A stretch of 64,000 nucleotides of DNA from DASYKT01 sp035995185 (GTDB lineage: Bacteria > Acidobacteriota > Blastocatellia > Pyrinomonadales > Pyrinomonadaceae): NCBI GenBank assembly GCA_035995185.1, contig DASYKT010000031.1:248001-312000 (forward strand), in the 5' to 3' direction. The notes under the pieces were generated by a model. It ran no database searches, had not been told where the DNA came from, and worked only from the letters and a program-made list of their open reading frames with translations. The position numbers and the translations under genes are program-made. Numbering within the stretch: the stretch's first letter is position 1; every line of letters starts with the position of its first letter. Positions 16,706 through 25,870 of the stretch are shown here, piece after piece.

Positions 16706-17991
16706 TGAGTTATTGCCGCCAGGTCCCGGAAAAAGTTTGGATAGGAAATGGTGACGCAGTCTGCTCCTATGATCTCTGTTTCACCTTCGGCCAGCAGGCC
16801 CGCGACCGCAAATGCCATCGCGATGCGGTGATCGCCGAAGGAATCGACCGCCGCGCCTTTTAACTTCGACTTGCCGACACGCAGCCCATCGGGGAATTCT
16901 TCGACCGCCGCGCCCATTAGTTTCAAATTTTCCACGGTGCTTTTAATGCGGTCGGATTCTTTTACGCGAAGTTCCTGCGCATCGCGAATTTCCAGGCCAT
17001 TTTCGAGCTGTGTGCCGAGTATTGCAAGAACCGGAATTTCATCGATCAGCGCGGTGGTTAGTTTTGCGTTAATGATATTGGACCCAGGCCGTAATTTTTT
17101 GCTGTTGATAACGACATCGCCGGAAGGTTCGCGGCCCTGAAGAATTTCGTTCGTTATTTCAATGTCCGCTCCGAAATCTTTGAGCACTTCGACGATCGCC
17201 ATACGCGACGGATTCAATCCCAGACTTTTTAGAACGAGCTCTGAATTTTCGCAGCAAGCGGCCGCGATCAGAAAAAACGCTGCGGAAGAAATATCTCCCG
17301 GAATAACAATGTCGTTAGCGGTGAGTTCGCCGCCGCCGCGGATATCAATACGCCGGCCGCCGGTTTCATCTTTTATCCCGATGAAGGCGCCAAAATGCGG
17401 AAGCAATCTCTCGGTATGATCGCGCGTGGGGATCGTCTCCATGACCTGTGTCGGGCCGTCGCCGAACAGTCCCGCTAATAAAACGCACGACTTGAGCTGC
17501 GCGCTGGGTTTTGAAGGGATATAACGGATCGCGCTGAGCGGATATTTGCCTTTTATTTCCAGCGGTGCGTGCCCGTCAATGGATCCGATGCTCGCGCCCA
17601 TTTGCGTGAGCGGCTCGATTATTCGCTGCATCGGGCGCCGGGATAAAGACTCATCGCCGATTAAGACCGAAGTGAAATCCTGCCCGGCAAGCACACCGGC
17701 CAGCATCCGCATCGTCGAGCCGCTGTTGCCGCAATCGAGTTCCGCTGCCGGAGCTTTCAAACCGTGCTTGCCCACCCCGTAAATAGTGACGATGTTGCCG
17801 TCGCGCTCGATCCCAACGCCGAGCTGCCGCAGGCAGCTCAAGGTCGAAGCGCAATCCGCCCCGGGCGCGAAATTTTCTATCCGGGTAGCGCCTTCGGCCA
17901 GCGCCGCCAGAATTGCCGCGCGGTGCGAAATGGATTTATCGCCGGGGAGCGCCAGGGTTCCGTGAATTTTTTTTGCCGGGCTGATCTTCAT
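16702..17991 (-). CDS. aroA: 3-phosphoshikimate 1-carboxyvinyltransferase (EPSP synthase)
   Basis: 429 residues, typical. Joins PEP to shikimate-3-phosphate. Motifs in order: LPGDKSISHRAAILAALAEG (PEP and phosphate binding Lys), GNSGSTMRMLAGVLAG, the RRPMQRIIEPL block, SAQLKSCVLLAGL, GDISSAAFF, IDEIPVLAILG, RVKESDRIKSTVENL and SFGDHRIAMAFAVAGL. First gene of an aroA-aroK operon. The N-terminal GNSGST (with Ala elsewhere in the PEP loop) resembles the class II type in some respects, but inhibitor response cannot be judged from sequence alone. Confidence 0.96.
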   Translation of the reverse strand: MKISPAKKIHGTLALPGDKSISHRAAILAALAEGATRIENFAPGADCASTLSCLRQLGVGIERDGNIVTIYGVGKHGLKAPAAELDCGNSGSTMRMLAGVLAGQDFTSVLIGDESLSRRPMQRIIEPLTQMGASIGSIDGHAPLEIKGKYPLSAIRYIPSKPSAQLKSCVLLAGLFGDGPTQVMETIPTRDHTERLLPHFGAFIGIKDETGGRRIDIRGGGELTANDIVIPGDISSAAFFLIAAACCENSELVLKSLGLNPSRMAIVEVLKDFGADIEITNEILQGREPSGDVVINSKKLRPGSNIINAKLTTALIDEIPVLAILGTQLENGLEIRDAQELRVKESDRIKSTVENLKLMGAAVEEFPDGLRVGKSKLKGAAVDSFGDHRIAMAFAVAGLLAEGETEIIGADCVTISYPNFFRDLAAITQ

Positions 17992-18039
17992 CGATTCAAG
18001 TACTCAAGAATATAGCATTTGATATGCAATTTCCTTGCT

Positions 18040-18150
18040 TTGTTAGTGTTGTTTCGTGTGTTTTCGTGGTTACTTCTTAAAAAGCGCACATATTTAATTC
18101 GTTAAAACAGGAACCACGAAATCACACGAAACATCACGAAAAAACTGAAA
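18040..18150. repeat. Imperfect inverted repeat, TTTCGTGTGTTTTCGTGGTT family
   Basis: The left arm (GTTGTTTCGTGTGTTTTCGT, then GGTT, at about 18047-18070) pairs with AACCACGAAATCACACGAAA near 18110-18140. Same word family as the repeats at 690, 34390 and 57000. Confidence 0.7.
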
Positions 18151-18244
18151 GCAGTGTAGGCGCGGGCTAGATGTTGGCGCGGCAATGACAACTACGCTAT
18201 TATTCTCCCAAGCTTATCCAATTCAATTTTCGACGAGGGAAAAT

Positions 18245-20017
18245 ATGCTAAAGAAGTTGTGCCTGTTTACAGTTCTGACGTGTCTTTTTGTTTCTGTAAT
18301 GTTTGCTCAGGGCCCCGTAAGGAACGTCCCCACCAAACAGCTTTATGCGCTTTTTGATGAAGTGTGGGAAGCGGGCTTAAAGGACAACCCGACGTTTGCC
18401 TCATTTTTGGGCGACAAGCGCTACAACGACCGCTGGTCTGATAGAAGCCTTGTATCTTATGAGCGCCGCCAGCAATACCGTATCGCTACACTGAACCGGT
18501 TGAAAAAGATCAACCGCGCGCAGCTGTCCTCCGCCGATCAATTAAATTACGACCTGTTTAAAAAGGACCTGGACGAAAACATCGAAGGCAACAAGTTTCA
18601 GGCATACCTGATGCCGCTGTCACAGCAGGGCGGCATACAGACGCAGGATGAGCTGGCGGAATTTATTTCGTTCGACAAGGTGAAGGACTACGAAGACTGG
18701 ATCGCGCGGCTGAATGCTTTTCCCGGCTACATGGACCAGACCATTGCGCTCATGCGCGAAGGGCAGGCGAAAAAGATCCTGCGCGCGGCGGCGGTGATGT
18801 CGCGCGTCCCGGCGCAGATCGATAAGCAGATCGTGAGCGACCCGGAAAAGAGTTCTTTTTACGCGCCGCTGAAGACTTTTCCTAAAGATATTTCACCGGC
18901 GGAGCAGGAGCGTTTGAAGACGGCGGCAAAGACGGCCATCTCAGACAATATCATTCCCACATACCGTAAATTCAAAGATTATTTTGTTAAAGAATATCTG
19001 CCTGCGTGTTACCCGCAAGTAGGCATCTGGCAGCTGCCGAATGGAAATGAGTATTACGCTTTTCTGGCGCGCTCTTACACCACCACGAATCTGACGCCGG
19101 AGCAGATACATCAAAAAGGCCTCTCGGAAGTGGCGCGGATCCGCGCGGAGATGGAAAAGATAAAAACCCAGGTGGGTTATAAAGGCGACCTGCACGATTT
19201 CTTCGACCACTTGCGGTCGGACAAAAAATTCTTTTACAAAACACCGGACGAGCTTTTCCAGGCCTACCGGGCGATGGCCAAACGCATCGACCCCGAGCTG
19301 GTGAAAGTTTTCAAAACCTTGCCGCGCTCGCCGTATGGAGTGGTGCCGATCCCGGATAACATTGCGCCCGATACGACCACTGCTTATTACAATTCACCGG
19401 CAGCTGACGGCTCGCGCGCCGGGCGTTATTACGTGAATTTATATAAGCCCGAGGTCCGTCCGAAATGGGAAATGATGGCGCTGAGCCTGCACGAATCGGT
19501 GCCGGGGCATCATTTGCAGATCGCGCTGCAGCAGGAACTGGGTGAACTCCCGAATTTCCGCAAATACGGTGGTTACACGGCTTTTATCGAAGGCTGGGGG
19601 CTGTATTCGGAAAGCCTCGGCGAAGATATGGGGCTTTATGACGACCCGTATTCGAAATTCGGCCAGTTGACGTACGAAATGTGGCGGGCGGTGCGGCTGG
19701 TGGTCGATACCGGGATGCATTTCTACAAATGGGACCGGCAGCGCGCGATCGATTATTTCAAAGACAACGCGGCCAAGACCGACCAGGACATCGTCAATGA
19801 GATCGACCGCTATATCAGCGACCCCGGCCAGGCGCTGGCTTACAAGATCGGCGAACTGAAACTAAAGGAACTGCGCCAGCGAAGTAAAGATGCGCTCGGC
19901 GAGAAATTCGACATCCGGGAATTTCACGACGTGGTGCTGCTCTCAGGCGCGCTGCCGCTCGATATTCTGGAGCGGAATGTCGACAGGTGGATAGCGAAGA
20001 AGAAGAGTATGAAGTAG
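18245..20017 (+). CDS. DUF885 family protein (secreted zinc-metallopeptidase-like)
   Basis: About 591 residues from the ATG at 18245, which follows a GAGGGA ribosome site and begins the signal peptide (MLKKLCLFTVLTCLFVSVMF). A start at 18185 would bury that peptide. The DUF885 signature is present: LSLHESVPGHHLQIALQQEL (HE-x4-HH, a predicted zinc site) and FIEGWGLYSESLGEDMGLY (GWGLY with Glu as third ligand). Family members are thought to be periplasmic metallopeptidases; the substrate is unknown. The middle is helical and rich in charged residues. Monocistronic, with GC-rich palindromes right after the stop. Confidence 0.92.
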   Translation: MLKKLCLFTVLTCLFVSVMFAQGPVRNVPTKQLYALFDEVWEAGLKDNPTFASFLGDKRYNDRWSDRSLVSYERRQQYRIATLNRLKKINRAQLSSADQLNYDLFKKDLDENIEGNKFQAYLMPLSQQGGIQTQDELAEFISFDKVKDYEDWIARLNAFPGYMDQTIALMREGQAKKILRAAAVMSRVPAQIDKQIVSDPEKSSFYAPLKTFPKDISPAEQERLKTAAKTAISDNIIPTYRKFKDYFVKEYLPACYPQVGIWQLPNGNEYYAFLARSYTTTNLTPEQIHQKGLSEVARIRAEMEKIKTQVGYKGDLHDFFDHLRSDKKFFYKTPDELFQAYRAMAKRIDPELVKVFKTLPRSPYGVVPIPDNIAPDTTTAYYNSPAADGSRAGRYYVNLYKPEVRPKWEMMALSLHESVPGHHLQIALQQELGELPNFRKYGGYTAFIEGWGLYSESLGEDMGLYDDPYSKFGQLTYEMWRAVRLVVDTGMHFYKWDRQRAIDYFKDNAAKTDQDIVNEIDRYISDPGQALAYKIGELKLKELRQRSKDALGEKFDIREFHDVVLLSGALPLDILERNVDRWIAKKKSMK

Positions 20018-20117
20018 CGCCAGCGTCCCGCTGGCAGTCGGTGTGGGCGTCCCGCCCACGCCAATAGCTGAAGGCGAGACGCCTTCAGGACAGCCGCCGA
20101 GACGGCGGCGCTACCAT
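20015..20117. repeat. GC-rich palindromic repeats after the DUF885 gene
   Basis: CCAGCGTCCCGCTGG, GTGGGCGTCCCGCCCAC, GAAGGCGAGACGCCTTC and GCCGCCGAGACGGCGGC are four adjacent short hairpins. Same family as 10955-11064, 39565-39685 and 63420-63475. Confidence 0.8.
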
Positions 20118-20186
20118 CAGATTCTTGACATCAGAACTTTTTGCATGCTAAATCGTTAATACTTTACAAGTTAAGAAGGAATATAT

Positions 20187-20621
20187 TTGATCGCGGAAAA
20201 AACCGAAATTCTTTTACCCAGCAAACTGGAGTCCGTCGATAAAGCGGCGGCTGAGGCTGCCAGAATTGCGACCCGGAGCGGGCTGGATGAAAGCGAGCTT
20301 TTTTGCGTGGACATGGCGGTTCGCGAAGCGGTGGCAAACGCTATTAAACATGGCAACAAACTGGATGAATCGCAAAAGGTCGAGCTTACTTTCGGCCATT
20401 CGCCGGAGAGTTTTGAGATAACGGTGCGCGATTTCGGCGGCGGTTTTGCGGTTGACGACGTGGCGGACTGTACTGCCGAAGAGAATTTGCTAAAGGCTTC
20501 GGGGCGCGGCATTCATTTTATGCGCTCCTTTATGGACGAAGTCGAATGGTCAAATCCGCCGGGCGGCGGGACCATGGTCAAAATGGTGAAAAACGTTAAA
20601 TTCAGGTTGATAATTTTATAG
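20187..20621 (+). CDS. Anti-sigma factor / serine kinase of the RsbW-SpoIIAB type
   Basis: 144 residues from a TTG start at 20187, with an AAGAAGGA ribosome site six bases before it; no nearer ATG fits. A single GHKL ATPase domain: the N box MAVREAVANAIKHGN, the G1 box VRDFGGGF, and the G2 box GRGIHFMRSFMDEVEW. Proteins of this type bind a sigma factor or partner protein, and phosphorylate an STAS-domain antagonist. The STAS protein is encoded 36 bases downstream, so the pair forms a partner-switching module. No sigma factor or phosphatase gene is adjacent, so the target is elsewhere. Confidence 0.88.
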   Translation: MIAEKTEILLPSKLESVDKAAAEAARIATRSGLDESELFCVDMAVREAVANAIKHGNKLDESQKVELTFGHSPESFEITVRDFGGGFAVDDVADCTAEENLLKASGRGIHFMRSFMDEVEWSNPPGGGTMVKMVKNVKFRLIIL

Positions 20622-20657
20622 AAGGCAATTAAATTTAATACTTCACGAGGAGATAAT

Positions 20658-21002
20658 ATGGGCGAACTTAGTATGACAGAACGTCAGGCTGGTGATGTAA
20701 CCATCCTAGACCTCAATGGAAAGATCACGATCGGCGAGGGCAGCGTAGCCCTGCGCAACGCGGTACGCCGCCTGTTGGGCGAAGGTAAAAAGAACATTCT
20801 ATTGAATTTAGCCGGTGTCGGCTACCTTGATTCGAGCGGTATCGGCGAGCTGGTTTCGAGTTTTACCGCCGTCAATAAAGAACAGGGCCAGTTAAAGCTT
20901 TTGAACCTGACCCAGAAAATACAGGACCTGCTGGCGATCACCAAGCTTTTAACGGTCTTTGACTGCTATGACAGCGAAGCGGAAGCGCTCAGTAAATATT
21001 AA
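20658..21002 (+). CDS. STAS-domain anti-anti-sigma factor
   Basis: 114 residues, single STAS domain. Seen: the N-terminal VTILDLNGKITIGEG strands and the YLDSSGIGEL loop, whose serine (Ser59 or Ser60) is the phosphorylation site in SpoIIAA and RsbV. AGGAGA lies before the ATG. It is partner to the kinase encoded just upstream: when unphosphorylated it should bind that protein and free its target. An intrinsic terminator at 21034-21070 closes the two-gene operon. Confidence 0.92.
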   Translation: MGELSMTERQAGDVTILDLNGKITIGEGSVALRNAVRRLLGEGKKNILLNLAGVGYLDSSGIGELVSSFTAVNKEQGQLKLLNLTQKIQDLLAITKLLTVFDCYDSEAEALSKY

Positions 21003-21033
21003 ACAAAGTTGATTGATCGTTTTTTTGGAGTGC

Positions 21034-21070
21034 CTCCAAGCCTTGACCTGCTCAGGGCTTGGAGTTTTCC
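21034..21070 (+). terminator. Intrinsic terminator of the anti-sigma/STAS operon
   Basis: Stem CTCCAAGCC (21034-21042), 13-base loop, GGCTTGGAG (21056-21064), then TTTTCCTTTT. Confidence 0.9.
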
Positions 21071-21152
21071 TTTTATTCGGCAAGATCAATTGGAAGCATC
21101 TTTTACCACCGATAAATCATCTCTTTATCGGTTATAATTATTAAATTCCGTA

Positions 21153-22964
21153 ATGAGATCTAAAGTTTTTGTTTTAACATTCGTTTTCGTTCTTGCTTCG
21201 TCCATTTGCGCGCAAACGGCGGCACCAACGCCTGCGCAAAACAAGCCGGTATCAAAGTCCACCCAGGTCTTCGATCTTTCCGAACAGGGCATAAAGATCG
21301 AACCCGATAAGCGCCTGATCGTTTTAATGGCGGCGCTCGATGCGGCCGGATTTGACCCGACACCGGGGCGCGAGCCTTCCGTTTTCCGCAGACAGCTTCA
21401 TGAAGACCTGCAAAATTTAAACCCGGACCTGCGCCGGCGGCTAAAAGAATTTTTCGAGCGCGGCAATAAAATGAGAAATCGAAATACGCCCGCCGAACAG
21501 TCCGCGCCGTATATAACGATGGTCTACTCGCTTTCGCCGCTGCCGGAATTGGCCGATCCGCTGCGTACCGACGACCTGCCGGGCGAGCTTTTGGACGTTC
21601 TCGATTTCGCGCCGCTGCTGCGGGAATTTTATCGCCGTTCCGCTATCGAGGAAAAAATGCCGGATTACGTGCGCGCCTATCAGGCCGCCGCGGACGGCAT
21701 GCGGCCCTCAGCGATAGAAATGGCGCGCGATCTGCTTTCCTACCTGCACACCAGGCCGGAAGTGGAATATACGGAAACGGTCAAGACACAGGTCAAGGAA
21801 AAAGGAAAAAGCGCTTTACAGAAGGTGGAACAGAAACGGCATACGCGGCGCTTTTTTATCGTTCCCGATCTGCTGTCGGTGCCGGGAACGGTAAATTTCC
21901 GCAATATCGGCGATGATTATTACGCGGTCGCCCCGCCGAATACCGACCTGACGCTTTCGGAAGTGAGACGTGCTTACCTACAGTTTGTGATAGACCCGCT
22001 GGTTTTGAAAAACTCAAAAGACCTGGTGCCTTTCCGCGACGGTATTAAAAAGCTGCTCGACGAACGGGAAAAGAAAGGTGCGCCCGTGTCACCCGATGTT
22101 TTCCTTTCGGTGACGCGTTCGCTGGTCGCCGCGGCCGAGGCGCGCGAGGATGAATTCGTCCGGGTAAGGGCCGCGACCTACATTGCGCGTCAACAGATCG
22201 ATCAGGCCAAAGACGATAACGCCAAGCGGCAGATCTCAAAACAGCTGGCGGATGTAAAGGCGCAGCTGGCCGATGAAACGTCGGCGCGTCTTTCGGAAGC
22301 ATATGAGACGGGCGCGGTGCTGTCGTTTTATTTTGCCGAGCAGCTAAAAGGAATTGAAGAATCCGGTTTCGATATATCCGGCGCGCTGCAGGACATGATA
22401 CTTTCGCTCGACCCGTCAAAAGAGTCCGATCGATTAACGCAAAATGCGGAGGCGCGCAAACGCGCCGTGGCCGCGCGCGATGAGCGCAAGCGAAAAGCGC
22501 AGATCGAAGTGCGAAACGTGGTCGCCACGTCTGCCCGGGACCGGGCGCTCGAGACAAAACTGAAAGATGTTACCGAATTGATCGGGCAGAGAAGCTTTGA
22601 CGGAGCGGAATCACGGCTGAGAGATCTCCAGGTCGAGTTTCCGGGCGAGCCGAAGATCTTTTATTATCGCGGGCTGGCGGCGGACCTCTCGGCGGCGCAA
22701 GCTATCGATGAGACGGTAAGAGACGAGCGCCTTAACCGCGCGGCCGCGCATTACCGCAGCGCTATTTTAAGCGCGCAATCGAGCGACGTCGACAAGGTAG
22801 TGCTTTCTCAAGCGCATTTTCGGCTCGGCCGGATCCTGGAATTTAACGAGCAGATCGAAGCCGCCAAAGCCGAATACGAAGCTACGATAAAAGTGGGCGA
22901 TATTTCCGGCGGCGCGAAACCGCAAGCCGTCGCCGCGATGCAAAGGCTGGTACAGAAACCTTAG
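21153..22964 (+). CDS. Secreted TPR-containing protein of unknown function
   Basis: 603 residues with a signal peptide (MRSKVFVLTFVFVLASSICA). The first two thirds match no family I can name. They include VFRRQLHEDLQNLNPDLRRR and LLSYLHTRPEVEYTETVKTQ, suggesting an all-helical scaffold. The last 130 residues carry tetratricopeptide-like helix pairs (RSFDGAESRLRDLQVEFPGE, then SQAHFRLGRILEFNEQIEAA). The middle is long, highly charged and probably coiled coil (RISKQLADVKAQLADE region). Probably a periplasmic assembly or binding protein. Monocistronic. Confidence 0.8.
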   Translation: MRSKVFVLTFVFVLASSICAQTAAPTPAQNKPVSKSTQVFDLSEQGIKIEPDKRLIVLMAALDAAGFDPTPGREPSVFRRQLHEDLQNLNPDLRRRLKEFFERGNKMRNRNTPAEQSAPYITMVYSLSPLPELADPLRTDDLPGELLDVLDFAPLLREFYRRSAIEEKMPDYVRAYQAAADGMRPSAIEMARDLLSYLHTRPEVEYTETVKTQVKEKGKSALQKVEQKRHTRRFFIVPDLLSVPGTVNFRNIGDDYYAVAPPNTDLTLSEVRRAYLQFVIDPLVLKNSKDLVPFRDGIKKLLDEREKKGAPVSPDVFLSVTRSLVAAAEAREDEFVRVRAATYIARQQIDQAKDDNAKRQISKQLADVKAQLADETSARLSEAYETGAVLSFYFAEQLKGIEESGFDISGALQDMILSLDPSKESDRLTQNAEARKRAVAARDERKRKAQIEVRNVVATSARDRALETKLKDVTELIGQRSFDGAESRLRDLQVEFPGEPKIFYYRGLAADLSAAQAIDETVRDERLNRAAAHYRSAILSAQSSDVDKVVLSQAHFRLGRILEFNEQIEAAKAEYEATIKVGDISGGAKPQAVAAMQRLVQKP

Positions 22965-22974
22965 TGTTTGAGAA

Positions 22975-23225
22975 AGAAGCTTTTGTCCTTAAAGTCCCCA
23001 ACGGGGACAAAGAAAATAGCCCAGGGTAAGTGAGCGAAGCGAGCGCCACCCTGGGTATCGTAATACCCAAAAGTGTTAACCCTGAAGGGGCGGCAGAACT
23101 CCTAGATTAGTTCTGCCGCCCCTTCAGGGTTAACACTTCAATTAATCGTTCGTTACCCAGGGCTGAAGCCCTGGGCTATTCTCTGCAGTCCGCTACGCGG
23201 ACATACCGTTTTCAAATAGACCCGC
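22975..23225. repeat. Cluster of intergenic palindromes
   Basis: At least four nested hairpins: GTCCCCAACGGGGAC, an AGCCCAGGGTAA/TTACCCAGGGCT pair with an inner CCACCCTGGGT, the long TTAACCCTGAAGGGGCGGCA arm whose near-perfect reverse complement lies some 30 bases on, and GTCCGCTACGCGGAC. It fills the whole gap between two convergent genes. I see no coding frame. Confidence 0.8.
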
Positions 23226-23259
23226 TTCGCACCGTCTTCAGTTTTCCAGCGAAGTTTTT

Positions 23260-24303
23260 TTAGATCACCCGGCGGAAGACGCGGATGCCCGGTGTTGCCG
23301 GAACCGCGGGCACTGCCTGAATGGTGCCGGATTGGACCGGGGCATTAGGCATTTCCGGCGCGCGCGGGATCACGAAGGTCTGCTTTTCGCCGTTAGTTCC
23401 GGGAACGGTATGAAATACGGTCGGCAGTTCGCCTTCCTTGGCCTGCTCCGGAGTAACTCTTACTGTCCGGCGATCCTTGTTGCGGACAAAAGTGATCTCG
23501 ACATCGCCTTCTTTTTTAGCATTGACGGCGTGGATCAGCTGCATGCTGTCGGACACCACGGTGCCGTCAACTTCGGTAATGATATCGCCGGCTCTGAGTC
23601 CCGCTTTACCAGCGGGGCTGTCCTCGCGGACTTCCATCAGTAAAAGCCCTTTGCCGCCGGCTACGCCAAAAGCATCGCCCAGCTGCTTGGTAAGCGGTTC
23701 GGCGACCACGCCCAGCTTTCTGCCGGAAGAGAAATTCCAGACGAACGAACCTTCACCGGGAAACTCTTTAGGAAAATTCTTAAAGAAGTCGTCGTTGAGT
23801 TTGAATTCGCCCGACGGCGGGGCGGGAAGCGCCTGTAAATTGCCCAGCGGCGCAAACCGTTCGAAGTTAAAGGCCGGACGCTTGCCGAGGGTGGCGGTGA
23901 TCTCCTGTTCGTTGCCGCCGCGCAGGATGGTTATCCTCACTTTCTGATCCGGTGAAACTTCACCGATCAGCCGCGAAAGCTTGGCCGTGCTTTTTACTTC
24001 TTCGCCGTCAAAGCGCAGGATGACGTCGCCGTTTTGCAGGCCTGCCTGCGAAGCGGGTGAATTTTCCATCACCTTTTCAACGCCCACGCCGCGGACGTCC
24101 TTTAAACCGAATTTAGACAGATTTTCGCTCGTGATACCGACGGTCATTATCCCCAGATAGCCGCCATCGTCGTTCCACACGGCCATCGCCCTTTCAAACG
24201 GCTTTGGCGCAATGGGCGCGACCGGCGCCTCAGGCTGCTGGGCCGGTACGGCCGCATAAGCTAAGGCGAAAAGCGAAACTAAGATCAATGATTTCTTTAA
24301 CAT
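23260..24303 (-). CDS. Secreted protein with two PDZ domains
   Basis: 347 residues, signal peptide (MLKKSLILVSLFALAYAAVPA). PDZ 1 spans about 45-140 (GYLGIMTVGITSEN, VMENSPASQAGLQNGDVILR). PDZ 2 spans about 195-285 (RKLGVVAEPLTKQLGDAFGV, VREDSPAGKAGLRAGDIITE). A proline-rich tail follows. It has the layout of the PDZ half of HtrA/DegP, but no trypsin-like domain is present, so it is a binding protein and not a protease. It could be an adaptor that feeds or senses misfolded envelope proteins. Monocistronic. Confidence 0.9.
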   Translation of the reverse strand: MLKKSLILVSLFALAYAAVPAQQPEAPVAPIAPKPFERAMAVWNDDGGYLGIMTVGITSENLSKFGLKDVRGVGVEKVMENSPASQAGLQNGDVILRFDGEEVKSTAKLSRLIGEVSPDQKVRITILRGGNEQEITATLGKRPAFNFERFAPLGNLQALPAPPSGEFKLNDDFFKNFPKEFPGEGSFVWNFSSGRKLGVVAEPLTKQLGDAFGVAGGKGLLLMEVREDSPAGKAGLRAGDIITEVDGTVVSDSMQLIHAVNAKKEGDVEITFVRNKDRRTVRVTPEQAKEGELPTVFHTVPGTNGEKQTFVIPRAPEMPNAPVQSGTIQAVPAVPATPGIRVFRRVI

Positions 24304-24526
24304 AGCACCTCCAAAAGTATTTTAGGATCTTTAATATTATAGGTAGAATACGCAATGCAATACTTTTAGGTTGCACTGTCCAACCAAAAGGTTGCAAAAC
24401 CCTTGAGCGGGCAAATAATACCCGCATTATACGGCAAATGACGCGCGGAGAAAATAAAAACTTGAAAAGTGCGCCGCTAACTCATACCATTAAATAAATA
24501 AGAACCTATCAGAAGGAGCAAAAAGT

Positions 24527-25162
24527 ATGGCGATCCGTCTAGGCGATACCGCGCCCGATTTCACAGCTGAAACCACCGAAGGCAGCTTAAATTTTCACGA
24601 TTGGCTGGGAGATAGCTGGGGCGTGCTGTTTTCGCACCCGAAAGATTACACGCCGGTCTGCACCACCGAACTGGGCATGGCGGCAAAGCTGAAGCCGGAA
24701 TTTGATAAACGCAATGTGAAGATAATGGGCCTCAGCGTCGACCCGCTGGATTCGCACGGCGGTTGGGCCAAGGACATCGAGGAAACTCAGGGCACGGCGC
24801 TTAACTTTCCGCTGATCGCCGACAGCGACCGCAAAGTTTCCGACCTTTACGATATGATCCACCCGAACGCCAATGACACGCTCACCGTGCGCTCGGTCTA
24901 TGTCATCGGGCCGGATAAAAAAGTGAAGTTGACGATCACCTACCCGGCCAGCACCGGGCGTAATTTCGACGAAATCCTGCGCGTGATCGATTCGCTGCAG
25001 CTGACCGCCAAACACAGCGTGGCTACGCCGGTGAATTGGAAAGACGGCGACGACTGCATCATCGTTCCTTCGTTATCGAATAAAGACGCGAAAGAAAAAT
25101 TTCCGAAAGGCTGGAACGAAGTAAAACCGTACCTGCGCATTACGCCGCAGCCGGATAAGTAA
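24527..25162 (+). CDS. 1-Cys peroxiredoxin (Prx6 family)
   Basis: 211 residues. Reduces peroxides through a single catalytic cysteine. Seen: GDTAPDFTAETTEG, then SHPKDYTPVCTTELG with the peroxidatic Cys45 in PVCTTE (Thr42 and Arg partners present), and the long C-terminal dimerisation region with FPKGWNEVKPYLR typical of Prx6. There is no second resolving cysteine in the usual place. An AGAAGGAG ribosome site precedes the ATG. Monocistronic; palindromes follow. Confidence 0.95.
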   Translation: MAIRLGDTAPDFTAETTEGSLNFHDWLGDSWGVLFSHPKDYTPVCTTELGMAAKLKPEFDKRNVKIMGLSVDPLDSHGGWAKDIEETQGTALNFPLIADSDRKVSDLYDMIHPNANDTLTVRSVYVIGPDKKVKLTITYPASTGRNFDEILRVIDSLQLTAKHSVATPVNWKDGDDCIIVPSLSNKDAKEKFPKGWNEVKPYLRITPQPDK

Positions 25163-25169
25163 AAATTGA

Positions 25170-25250
25170 GCCCTAAGTTTTGAGTCCCGCCTTTAGGCGG
25201 CTTATTCTACTTAATATACAAGCCGCCTAAAAGGCGAACTCAAAAGACAA
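25170..25250. repeat. RAYT-associated palindrome, left side
   Basis: TTTTGAGTCCCGCCTTTAGG, then CGGC, is mirrored by GCCGCCTAAAAGGCGAACTC, then AAAA, across about 20 bases. The core GCCGCCTTTAGGCGGC also occurs twice on the other side of the transposase gene at 25868-25975. No copy is seen elsewhere in the window. Confidence 0.85.
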
Positions 25251-25261
25251 AAACTTCCACA

Positions 25262-25870
25262 ATGTATCTTTGGCGGCAAATGAATGACCGCGAGCGAGAA
25301 TATGCTCGGAAAATAAGATTTTCTCGCCGGTTCCCTAAACATTCTCCACCTCACTTTGACTTCGGAGGCGAGCGACAATATTTAATTACGGCTGCTTGTT
25401 ACGAACATCTTCATATTGTCGGATCGTCACTGGACCGCATGACCGATTGTGAAGAGGAAATTCCATCTGCTTGTGAAAAGTTCAGTTCAGCAATATATAC
25501 ATGGTGCATTTTGCCAAATCATTATCACGTCTTGTTAAAAACTTCGAATATTAAAGACTTGAGAAAAGAACTGGGGTTGTTTCACGGAAGATCCTCATTT
25601 AAATGGAATGGCGAAGATGGGCAGCGCGGCAGGCAAGTTTGGCATAATTGTTTTGAGCGAGTGATGAAATCTGAACGGCATTTCTATGCCTCATTTAACT
25701 ATGTAATTAACAACGCGGTGCATCACGGATATGTGAAACTTTGGCAGGATTGGCAATGGTCAAATGCAAATGAATATCTGGAAAAAGTAGGTAAAGAAAA
25801 AGCTGCAGAAATTTGGAAGAAATATCCGATATTAAATTATGGAGCGAAATGGGATAAATTCTATGTTTGA
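25262..25870 (+). CDS. REP-associated tyrosine transposase (RAYT, Y1/IS200-like)
   Basis: 202 residues. The Y1 fold is shown by the N-terminal FDFGGERQYLITAACYEHLH, the metal-binding HUH-like motif LPNHYHVLLKT (His-Tyr-His), and a late YVINNAVHHGYV containing the candidate nucleophile tyrosine. The WSNANEYL segment near the end is common in this family. Such enzymes cut and join single-stranded DNA at REP palindromes, usually as stable single-copy host genes. Palindromes with a GCCGCCTTTAGGCGGC core flank it on both sides. Start ATG at 25262; one at 25280 is also possible. Confidence 0.88.
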   Translation: MYLWRQMNDREREYARKIRFSRRFPKHSPPHFDFGGERQYLITAACYEHLHIVGSSLDRMTDCEEEIPSACEKFSSAIYTWCILPNHYHVLLKTSNIKDLRKELGLFHGRSSFKWNGEDGQRGRQVWHNCFERVMKSERHFYASFNYVINNAVHHGYVKLWQDWQWSNANEYLEKVGKEKAAEIWKKYPILNYGAKWDKFYV

